64,000 nucleotides of DNA from Oscheius dolichura. Lineage: Eukaryota; Nematoda; Chromadorea; Rhabditida; Rhabditidae. This document shows, piece after piece, positions 9,901-21,900 of this stretch; the stretch's first letter is position 1; every line of letters starts with the position of its first letter. A program made the translations under genes and the position numbers. The notes beneath the pieces were generated by a model that was not told the origin of the DNA, did no database searches, and saw only the letters and a list, made by a program, of their open reading frames with translations. Location: assembly GCA_932521035.1 (NCBI GenBank), contig OW051495.1:1488001-1552000 (forward strand), written 5' to 3'.

Positions 9901-12900
9901 TGAATTGATCTTTCAACATGACAACGCATTCCCCATAATTGATTCCGAACTTTATAAAGAGTTGTTAGAACAGAATACAAATAAAAGAAAATATATTACC
10001 GTATCACGTGGCAACTGCATGTTTCTCAGGGAACATAAGGTTGAGTGGCTGCTTTTTACTCCAGAGCTTTTTGAGAATCAAAGAGGAACAGAAACATCAA
10101 CCCGAAAACGAAAACTTTCAGAATTATCGGTAAAACTGGAAAAAATTATAAGATATTGACAGAAGCAAGAGTTCGAAGATACGCGATATTCATAGAAGAA
10201 CCGAAACTTTCAGTTAAAAAACAAGCCAACTTCTCTTTTAGTGGTTCCCTACTTGAATCCAATTCAAGAGGAGCGAGCCGCTTTATACAGTACTCCAAAC
10301 TCCAAAAAATATGGGGCTAATAAGTGAAAACAATGTATTTTTTCCGTTATTTGTCAACTATTTGAGCTTATGGGGAAACAGCGATCACTTCGAGGAGCCC
10401 TATTATTCCAAAATTACAACAGTGTAGCGTTTGCTTACCAATTCTAGATGTCTTCTACCTATCCTTCTCATGTTTTTTTTTCCTATTCTCTCAAATCATA
10501 TGATGGAGAAAATTCAAGAGCAAATTCAAAAAAGCAAGCATGACGTTTTGCACAACAGCTAGTGAACAAGAAATAAGCTGGGAATTGATATTTATGGGAT
10601 AGCTGAAACAATCGGAAACGGGTTTCTTCCCTACGAAGCAGTGTTTACCGTGATTTATGAAAATTCGATTAGTTTTACATTATGCAGAAAAATCAGAGTG
10701 CAAATTCCTCGACGATATTTACTGCCTGCTTGAAACAATTTCCCGCTTTTCAGATGGCGTTCATATTCCCGTATCCAGGATGCCGTACTCTTTCAATCTG
10801 TCCAGGAGAGTATTCATGCTCTGTTTCATCGTACCGAGGCTCAACATGGTTCGTTTTATTTTCTTTCATTGAATTCAACATCTAACAACAGCTCAACAGC
10901 TACCAAGAAAGATAATAATTCTTATAAACCCAATAAAACCTCAAAAAATTATCCAATTCCCTAGAAGAATTACAATTTTCAGGAAAACTGCTGGTCTCCC
11001 ACGCCTTGTCCTACATTACAGCCGCTAGAGCAGGAATTTCCGATTCTGAAGTAGAAGATCTGGTGGGATTTCTTCTTGTTTTTCAAAAAATGAAGCGACT
11101 TTTACAGATTTCCCTGGACGACAAGGTGTTGGATGACATCTACCAGTACCATTTACCACCGGTTAGGCGTATTCCACCGCTTCTCTGGAGTCGGATTAGG
11201 GCAGATCTACCCGGCTACTTGAGTGAGCGGGCGGCTGACGGAGTTATTGTTCTCAATTGGTAAGTGATCCTAACTCTTGTCCGACACTATGAAGCAACCG
11301 CTAGGCCGCAATAAATAAGAACAGTGAAACATTTGATGGTATCCAAGAGGCATCCTTGAAGAAGTAGAAAATTAGATGGGCACTTCCCTAAATAGGAAAA
11401 GTAAAACATTCAGCCCCAACCAACAGAAATTATCGGCCATAACCAGGGTTTGGTGGATATATTGAACCAACATTTTGATATGCTCTACCTCAATTACTTC
11501 ATGATCAAGGGAAACGCAAGTTTTTAGTAGAATTGAACTAGCAACGTGGAACGGGGTCCAACCTCAAGCTAAATGGAGCTAGTAAAACATCCGAAAAACG
11601 AAATTGAAGGAGTAATCTTACCGAACTGAAAGATGATTTGACAATGGCTCTAACAACAGCCATCCTTTCAAATAGGTCGAGTAGAAGATGAGAATGGCTA
11701 TTCCACTGCAGTACATGAAATCGCTGTCTTGTGAATGGACTGACGGATGAGCAAACTATCATGTTATTGACGAGCTATTCCCTTTCTGTTCCTTTATGTC
11801 AAAGCTGAAACATTTGCTCAAAAGAAAACGGCGTGCCCATTCAAACATACCAATGAAAATACATCATAATTTATTTACTTTCTCTAGCATAAACACTTTG
11901 TTGGGCAATATAAATCCGCCTATAGAAACATTTTATAGATAAGATGTCGAGTAGCAGGCGCAACCAGCTTGAGGACAGTAGAAACCGATATTCTTGTGCG
12001 GACAACTCGCTCTCTTTCCTAAATCCTCCCCCCGAAACATTCTTCTCTTCCAGGTACCACGAGCAATTCCGCCGCGCTGCCATTGAGCGCTACTTCAAGA
12101 ATCTGAACCACGTGGAGCAGTGTCACTCAGCGATGGCCGAATATTTCCTCGGAGTGTGGGGCGGCATCCCGAAACCGTATCATTACACCGAGATGCAGAA
12201 ACAGCGCTTCGGCGTCACTGAACATGAAGGCCTGGCTGATCGGAAAGTGCCCAAACAACCGAATGCCTTCGGTCAGCAGAGGTTGGGCCCCAATTTTTGA
12301 ATTTCAAAAAGTTCAAATTGAAGATATAACACAAGGAAACTGAATGAGCTACCGTACCACCTGCTGAGGGCTGGAAGGGCCGATGAATTGCTGAATTTGT
12401 GTCTTTTCAACTACGATTTTATGCAGGCAAAGGTACCGTAATCGCTAGGATGGGTTTGGTCAAATAGCGCAATGCGATGAGGCGCGCAAAACATCGTGAG
12501 TTCGATCCCCGCCGAGGAAAAATCTTTTTGCTTTTTTGAACCCCTGTTTATTAAGACTATACAATGGTTCGTAACCATTACCAGGGTTAGAAATAAAGGC
12601 AAAAAAGTTTTTCCTCTGGTGGGGATCGAACGCGCGATGTTTTAGCAGCTCGCGCCAAACCGCATTGCACCATTTCGAAATGGAGTGATTCTACCGTAAC
12701 CCGCTCCTCTTTTCTGGGTTTTCTCCCATTTTGTAAGATTTTTTTAGGCCAGCTGTTTCCCGCTACAGTCCCTGATTTCCGACTTCGAAGACGCTATACA
12801 GCGCCTCCAAGACCCGGACATCCTCCGCCAACTGGCTCTTGTAGTCGACGCTCTGCGCCTCTCTTCCAGTTTACTGAGGTTCCCCCTCTCCTCCTAAAAA

Positions 12901-15900
12901 AGAGTACAGTATTTTCCAGTCGAGACCCATCGATGCTGGCTTTCGAACTGCTCGGACGCCTTCTTCCCCTGGTGCCGTCGAACCCCCTCCTGGCAAGACT
13001 GTTAATCCGATGCGATAGAGAAGCCCCCAGCCGGAATGCCATCATCCCCGCCCACCACTGCTTCCACAGCCCCGGTGGGCCGTTGAAATTCTCACTGGAG
13101 GAACACATGTTCGCCGTTTTTGGGATGAGGCTCAGCAGCGATAACAAGATGCTCATCTCTACTTCTAATAAGGTCAGGGAAAACGCTAATTGTTGTGAAT
13201 CATCTGAAAACAGTACCTGCTACCACAAAAAAATTCTTGCCACTAATATATAAGGGCCTCTTGAAATATGTAATGCTCAATAATGTGAAGTACTCGCTAT
13301 ATTTCTCACTTTTCCAACTGGGCCAATTGGGATTGTCTATGGGTTTCCATCTCTCACATGTGTGATATTTTAATATTCGACAGAATAGAGAGACCTTTTG
13401 ATCTCGAGAACGGTCGCCGGCGGCCTGGAAGAAATACAAAAGTTGCTCTTGTACGAAAGGAGAAGTTTTAGACAGCATTTTACAAGTGAAGAAAAGGATA
13501 ATCACAGGAAATCTGTTAAAAAACAGTCAGAGGCGGGTGGAGCTCATTGTTTGGTTCTGCTCATTTCTCTGGCGGCTGGTCGCAACTGATGGATATTCAT
13601 CGACTACTGCTCTGCTGCTAGTTCTTTGCCGGCACTTTTCTTGTCGCTGTAAATGGTCTGAAGCCGAAATGTGATGAGCTGACTGGCACAGTGGCCGTGG
13701 ATGCTGTGGACATGTGCGATGTAAAAAATGGAGTGTTGGGTAATGGGGCAGCGTTTGCTGCTTTGGATTTTTCTACAGCCACAAAGAATGCATTTGGTTT
13801 GCTGGCAAAAGGCTTTGAAAAGATTTCTGGAGCTTTTGTAATGGATGGAAATGAACAAGTGGATACTCTGGACTTTTCTAAAATCGACAAATTGAATGGA
13901 GAATATCTTCCTGCAAGTGCGTCTTTGTGTTTACCTTCTGAACAGTTTTCTTTAGACGCCGTTTTTATCAATATTCGGAATAACCCCAATTTAAAAAAGA
14001 TGGCATGGGATGCTAGTGTTGGCACGCTCATTATAAACGATATGCGGCAATCTTTGTATATCTCATTTAATAGTGGCACTGAAAACTTTTTAATTTTTTT
14101 TAACAAGAATAATTCAAACGTTCAGATAATCGTGTGGGATACGTCAACCGGCGATCTGGCCCGTGTCATTGATCCCCACGTGGATGGAGTCTTCTTCGGA
14201 CTTTCTGTCTCCGCGGACGATAAATGGGCAGCTGCTCACACCAACAATAATCAGGTCCGTTTTTGCCCCTGTTTGAATATTCTCTCAAAAATGAGATGGT
14301 TTTTATGGCCAAATTGAAGTAAAAAATCTCTTTGGTAGTGGATTTTTAGAAGCGAGTTTCAGGTAATCCTGGCCTCCCTGGTAACGGGTGAATATGTGAG
14401 CATCGAGCCGGAGACAATGCACAACCAAATGGAACTGCAGAAGGCCCTCTTCACCCCGGATAACCGACTGCTCATCTGGTCGCTGGAACAATTCCTACTG
14501 TATTCATTCAATGGCAAGATGATACAACAGGGACAACGGCAGCGGGGACATCGAGAGGTACATTTTGAGCTGTTTACCCGACCTGGTGATTGCAAGACTG
14601 GAGGAAAGCGCAATTTTTAGATGCGAAGCCGTGGATTTTACAAGGGCTGACTAGGAAGCCGCGCGCCAGTTATTCGCTAGATTTTGAAGCACTTGGGCAT
14701 TCCTCTGACAATCTGATCATTTGAAATTGCCTTGTACACAACAGATACAAGAAAACAGAGCTTATTTACGCGTTTTAGCAAGGGGTTGTCTGTTCACTAG
14801 TGAATAACCTTTGTTTTACCCTTCTGAAGGCCTTAGTCCGCGCTTCCGTCATAATTAAAACGTTCCAGGGCTCAGAGCTCACCAAGAAACATTTTGTACA
14901 CGCTGGGGTGACGTTACCCCCGCCGGGGTGACTTTACACCCGCAAGGCAAAAACGGGGGGAAAGTCCCCGTTCCTTGGTAGCAGGGCAGAGGGTTCCCAA
15001 CTACGCCTCCTGGGCATCTTCTTCTTCTCACTGTATTTGCAACTGGAATACACTTTCTTTTCTCTTGACTACCAATTTTCACATTGTAAATTATACGAAC
15101 AGAAGTAAGAAGAACTATGGCGGACGTAAACTACGGCCGTATAAACAGTTGTTGAACCATTTCGAAGCATGCTTCACTGTTTCCATTCTCCTCACTTTCT
15201 TGTCTTTTCTTTCCGCTTCAACGGCATTTTATTACTAAACATCCGGGTATTCAATGCTAGTCCGTGAGCGCTCATTGCCGAACAGAAAAATTATTTTTCT
15301 TTCAACGTTATAATTTCAACGAGTTTTGTGGGGAAGAAGATTCCACTCTTGCGGTCTTTGAACTGCAACGTGAATTTCATGATTCCCTAACCTTTTTTCA
15401 ATTCTTAGTGCTTCGGCTCAAGCTAAAATAGAAGAACATGTTACACTTCACAATATCATTTTTTTTTCTAGAAAATAGTCGATATCTTCTACGGCGGCGG
15501 CCGGGAGCCGTGGCAATTTGTGCTCTGGTCCGGGGATAAGGATGACTGGACTCTACTGCTTACAATTGACGGTAAGGGGCTCATTTTCTGATATTTACTC
15601 GAAAAAAATTGCAGATGGCGGTGGAAGTGACCTCGAAATAGAGGGGGCAGTGGTCTTTCTGGATGCAGAACATTGCCACGGGTATACTTGCCTGGTCTAC
15701 TCGTCACCGATGCTTCGAGGTAGCGGTTTATTGAACTTTACGGGAAATTTGAAGAAGCGCGCGATGTTTACAAGACGTAAATTGAGAAACTGTTATAACT
15801 TTGCAGTGCAATACCATAATATAAGAGATTTACTACCCCCTGTAAAACATGAAAAATTCAAAAGTCTAAAAAATTATCGGATTTGAAGTTTGGATAGCTT

Positions 15901-18900
15901 TTGAAGAGTTTGAAGAGTTGCATGATATTTACAAGATGCCCGGCAACACCACAGAGTACTGTATAAAAATTAAGGGATTCTTATTTCCACCATAAAACCA
16001 AAAAAATGGAAGAAATTCAGGAGTACAAAATACGGAGTGCCCGTTTTCCTTGGTAAGAATTGAAAGGGCAAAGAAGGGTTATTCTCTGAGCTACGTCGTC
16101 ACTTCCGATCTAATGGACCGGGTCAACCAAATTTTGGTCTGTTTCACTCTAATCAGGAGGAAAAATAGAAAATTTTCAGGTTTTTCCAAGGGAAGGAGCC
16201 GGCCCCGAAGCCAAATGGATCGTGGCTACTTGTGTTGAGGTGGCTTTTTCTGTTTCTTTTTGGTTTTCTACGACTCTTTCTCTAACAATGTTAGAGTATT
16301 TGCTCGCTCTTTATGGTCGTCAGAAAACAGAAAACAGTAGAAAGAAACGCATACTAGAAACAATCGTACATCTTCTCATGGATTTATATCTCCCTTCTAG
16401 AGCATGGAAACATCAAATTAACAAGAACTACAACCCGTTTCCAATGGAAAAGACACCAACTCAAACGTCTTCGCTGTAGGACCCGGTTTGAAGCTTCCTG
16501 GTCTCACAGCGGAGACGCGCCGCGAATTTTGAATGTGTGTCTTTTCCGTTGGAAACAAACTGTAGATCTTTTGAAAATAATGCCCCCATTGACTGAAATA
16601 TCCTTATTTTGTAAAAAAATATTAAAATCCCAGAAGTCTAGGAAGTTACGGCATTTCGCATAGTAAGCAGGCAAACCACTAGAATCACTAGCAAACAGTC
16701 AAATATCGTTCCTGAAAAATTACTAAATTACTTTTCCTTGGTTTTGAGACAAACGTGAAGTGTATTGCGTTTTAGGAGCATTACTTTATTGTTTGACCCG
16801 ATTCTTTAGTTATTACTAGCCGTCAGGAGGTTGTCATGAGGAAAGAGTAGAGAAAAAGTTCCAGGTCTTTATATTGCACAGTGCCGAGTCCGGAGGCCGT
16901 GTACTGTGGCTGAAGCTGCCCAATAACGTGAGAAATATCCCGATCAAGCCACAACACGCCACAACTGCTGTCGCCTTTGCCTCTCACGATTCCCTCTTCG
17001 TGGCGGGAGTACGGAAACATCTCTACCTGTGGGATGTCAATACCCAGCAGGTCAGTTACCGTTCTTTTATTATCTTTTTTTACTATTCTTGTGTACCATC
17101 GGGTGAGTTTTACCGAACAAAATTGTTTGCTGAGCCAGATATTTTAAAAGATAAAGAGATTTTCGGGCAGTTATCATTTCTGTACTATGACTTCTCTCTT
17201 TTGACCACCGTGTCGAAAAGCAGCCCAATTTTACTCTGTGGAGAAACTGTCGCTTTCCGTAGCGAAATCTAGCTTACTTGGGGAAAAAGTATAGCAAAAA
17301 TAAATCTCGCAGGACATATTACAAAAGCGGAATCGATAGCCTCATGATATTCATAGACAATTTGGAGCATTGAAGAGACTTAAACTTTTTAGCATTTCCC
17401 AGAGTCCATAAAAAGAACCGACAGAACATCTTCGTTGATGGCATTTTTCGTTTCATCAATTCAAACAGAATTTTTACCATGCTAGAATATAAGAAAAAGA
17501 CGCGGATTTTGGAAATAAGATAACGGGTTCCATTCACTAGCAAGAAGTGTACTGGACAGTCAAATTAGTAGACGATCCAAAACAACACTCGAATCTTCAA
17601 GGTATCGGAGCGACAATTTAACCAATAAACCATTCTTAAGGGGAGCCTACCGCAGTAAAATTGCGCGCTACAGTACTCCGTGCCGAGATCTTACGGGTGC
17701 GGCGGCATTACATAAACTTGGATTTTTAGTTTTTATCCATTTTTGATGCTATTTTCACATTTTCTAACGATTTTCAGTACTATATTTATTATAAAATGTT
17801 ACAATAAGTATCATGAAAGTGAAGCAGACGTTTATTAGGCAAGCAGTAGTCCTCTATACTTCTTCGTTCGATTCTGAAAACAAAATAACCAAATAATGAT
17901 TTTTAACAAATAAACTGACCTGAAAAATAATCCACATCGTTCTCCAAGTCGAAGACAAGCTTATCCTAAAAAGGAAATATTAGAAAACATCAAGGGAAGC
18001 AAAAATAGCAAAATAATTACAAGTTCTGAACGCAAAAAAAATTTGCGCAGAGCTTCGCCTCTATTTGGGGTAATTCGACATGGAAAAGCACAACAGAAGC
18101 CATAAAAAGGCATACAATAATATATACAATATCTAAATACAAAGATAATCATTGAATACAAACTTACCTCCTGTAGAGAGCTCTTGTTGCTCAATCCACT
18201 TCTTCTTTTTCTTCCTTGTGCATCTAAAAATAATGTATTACCAATTAGAAATAATAGGAAACAAAATAGAAATGATAAAACAATAATCGAAAGCAATACA
18301 ACAAACAATGAAAATAAAATAATAACTAAATTCGAAAGCGACTTGCACTATGCTAATTCGGCTCATTGTTCTTCATTTTTCTTTCTGTAACGATTATAAA
18401 ATATTGCTCACATGCTTGTCTATGTGTAAAAAAACAAGTAGAAGTAAAAACAATATCAGAATCAAAAGAAATACATCAAATTCTATTTTATATGTGTTTG
18501 CTGCGTTGTTCTTTATTTTTTATTTCTTGTAGGGCATGTCACATGTTCAGTGATACTGCAAAAGAACCGCTATCGAATGTAGATCATTTAGCAACAAAAA
18601 TACTACAATGAAAACAAGTACAAACAAAGAAATAAATAAATTTGTCGATGAAACGATTTTTTCAAAAAAAAAAAAAAAAAAAGGACGCGAACGAAAAACA
18701 CAGCCCGCGAAAATTGATAATCGACAAGATCAACAAAATTTTTTTACTGCGGTTGCCCCTTTAATAGCAGTTGTCTCTACAGGTGACCCAATTTCAGTTA
18801 CTTCGCTCCCTTGACGCTCATTTCGGCCGTATCCTGAACGTGGCGTCGGCCAGTCTCCACGGCCAGAATACCCTGATCTCCTCCTCCCTAGACCATACTA

Positions 18901-21900
18901 TCAAAGTCTGGAATGTGGAGAACATCTTCGAGAAGTCGTTTTCCATTTCGATGATGGAACAGGCCGTCGAGAAAATTCACATCGCGAAGGAGACACTGGC
19001 GGCAGTTCAAACGAGGAAGACCGTCGGGATCTGGGACCTGAAGAGTCATCGGTATATCACCTCCTTGGTGGCTAATGTACACGGAGCAGTCGTGGTGGAT
19101 TCGCTACTGGCTAGGGATGGAATGAGCCTGGTTACGGTAGAATCCGACAATCTGCTACTGTGGGATTTGAGGACACAGAGTGTGCTTCATACACTGCACA
19201 CACCGGGTGGGTTGAAGATTATCCGGATTCCGAGGATGGTAGAATGAGACAGAACGATGAAAGATTTTTTTAATGGATCAGTATTACATTAAAACGTGCA
19301 CACTCACTTTTATGTTGCTAATTTATATACAAACAGCAGAGAAATTCGAATAATCACGAAGTTTGCCATATTAGACGAAGGGAACGGGATTGCGATAACC
19401 CACAAATGAGCACAGTATACTCTCGATAAAACAAACCGGGAAATGCATTCACCTGAGATGGATTGTGTGGCAACATTTTTAATGGATCAGGATTACATTA
19501 AAAAGTGAAAGCTAGCTTCGTTATCACTGCTTCTACAAAACCATTCAAGTAATTAGTAATTACAAATTTTCTCTGCTTCAACAAAAGAAAGTGGAGAAAT
19601 TTCCCGAATGAGTATCACATTTGGATTCCCTTTTCGCCGCGGTTCATGCCATGTACAGTCTATATACAATCACTGGGAAAGCTTTTCATACGCAGAAATA
19701 CATATTGTGAAATGAAAAAAAGTATTCATATAATGAGAAAAGTCTTCGTTCATTTCGATACCCGAAAGGTATTACATCTGTAAATTTATGAAATGAACAA
19801 AACGGTAAAAAAACACTGTAGCTACGGGCAACCTGGCAGATTATGAGCACATATTCAATTTCAATAAATAGAAACTATGAAAGGAAATAAAGTCCAAAAT
19901 CCATTTGATAGTAAGATTTTCTGATGATAGTTGCCAGCTACAAACTTGCAAAATTCCCAGAAAGAGAGTAAGAGAACACGAATTAGGTCTGCTGCATAGC
20001 TTTATGCTTTTCACAAAACAGAATGAATTTTCACGAGAGAAACACAAGTAGTGCACTATAAACAGTTTTCCAACCAAGTATAAGCTCACAATTCAAGATG
20101 TAAATATGATAAACGATTAGAAGATCAATAAATGATAGACAGGGAACAATAAAAGTTGCGATAAGTTTGGATAATTCGAGAGTATTTTTTTCTGTTTCAC
20201 TGATCCCATTTATTCCTCTCGACTAACTGCAGTCTAATAACAATACTCTTTGGTCAAAATATTGTGCATTACAGTATTCCATCGTTTTCACGTTCCAATT
20301 TCTGCATATAAGCTGTTTTGCCGTCTGGATCCGTTTGCTCGGTTCCTTTTCAAAATTTATTTGCAGTTTCATCTCGTCTTTTTAGTAAAATAGTAGAGGT
20401 GCACCCATTATTTATTTACTTCAATTGGCCAGTCCAGTCAATTTCCCCCTTTGTTCCAGGCCTGATCCAGATAGTCTTCCTCTCGCGTGACCAATCCCAC
20501 CTCGGGGTCCTGACGCGACTTCTCGACACCGCCGAGCAGAAGACTTCCCGTTTCAGTGTCTACACCGTCCAGGAATTGTCTCTCCACCATTCCTTTGACT
20601 TCGCCTGCCGGCAATTTCGCAACTGCACCGTACTCAAGGATATGGTAACGGTGGTTGTGACGACCCTGGTCAAGGGACACGACTCCGTCCTGGCCATCGA
20701 TGTCATCCAAAAACTACCGAAATACAAATTTCGACCCCGGATGCCCAAGTCGCAGAAGGACGTCCTCGTCAGCCGGCTCGTTGCCAACCCGAATAATCAG
20801 AATCAGGTACGATTTTTTGTGTTTAAAAATTGACTATCCTGACAATTGGGAAAACTTACTGTATTTCGTCTTTTCTCTTTGATCACAATCTGTTTACGTT
20901 GGGCGAATAAACACACAATCGCATTCCTTTCATTGAGCTTGTAAAACAAAATTCGACCAAAAAAAGAGATATCTGACTCTTTTTTATGTTTCTGGCTGGA
21001 TTATTATATCTTGAGCGAGACAAGGCATGGCTGACTTTCCTTCCTGGTTTTCAGATAATCGTGTTGGAAAGTGACCACGGCGGTGTCGTTTGGGACATGA
21101 AGAATCGTAAGCTGCTCCGGCATTTGCCGGAATTCAACGGGGAGATATCGCCCGACGGTAAGCTGGGACTATATGCCCCCGTTCGGGGAGGACTTTTCGT
21201 GAGTTTCTTCTAGATTTTTGAGCTTGGATTACGGTAGTTACCACCATTTTTTGCTCATTTTCCCTTATCCCACTCTGATTTCTGCAATTTTGACTTCTTT
21301 TGGCTTCGACTATTCTATTAAAAAACGGCTCCAAACGTTTTCCACTTTCGAATCTACTATTGTCCATTTCCAACGGATATTCCTCGGGAAAACCTCTCCG
21401 CTACGGACCTGGAAGCTTTCGGACATGGTCCCGTAGCGGATACGCGCCGCCAAATTTGAATTCGTGGAATATCCGTTGGAAATGGACTATAATAGTCCAG
21501 CAGAAATATTCAAAAAACGGTACTGCTTGCTGTTTACAGCCCGTCACTTGCCTCCGCCTCGTAGTTATACAATAATTTAATTCAGATAATTGATATGAAG
21601 ACGGGCGGAGTGATCCGTACCTTGATTGGCGGGAATGTGACCGAGGGAGTCAACGACGTGATGGCCAATTTCACCCCAAACGGACAGCACGTCCTCTACT
21701 ACCACTCCGGACACAAAACACTCCGGTTTTACTGATTTATCCCAGTTTTTGAAGGAGATTTAGGGTCTTCCGAGTGGTAGACGGCACCCTGATTGGAACA
21801 TTTCGACCCCATGCCAATTTGACGACGTGGACTTGTGATCCGAGTGGACAGACTGTGGCTATTGGTAGGAAAATGTGGTGATAGACATAGCGAAATTTGG

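Noticed and set aside
13618-14106. 162-aa minus-strand frame opposite the intron 19 frame.
   Set aside because: It is the antisense shadow of the plus-strand frame, which has a signal peptide-like start and joins NWD1 exon 20.
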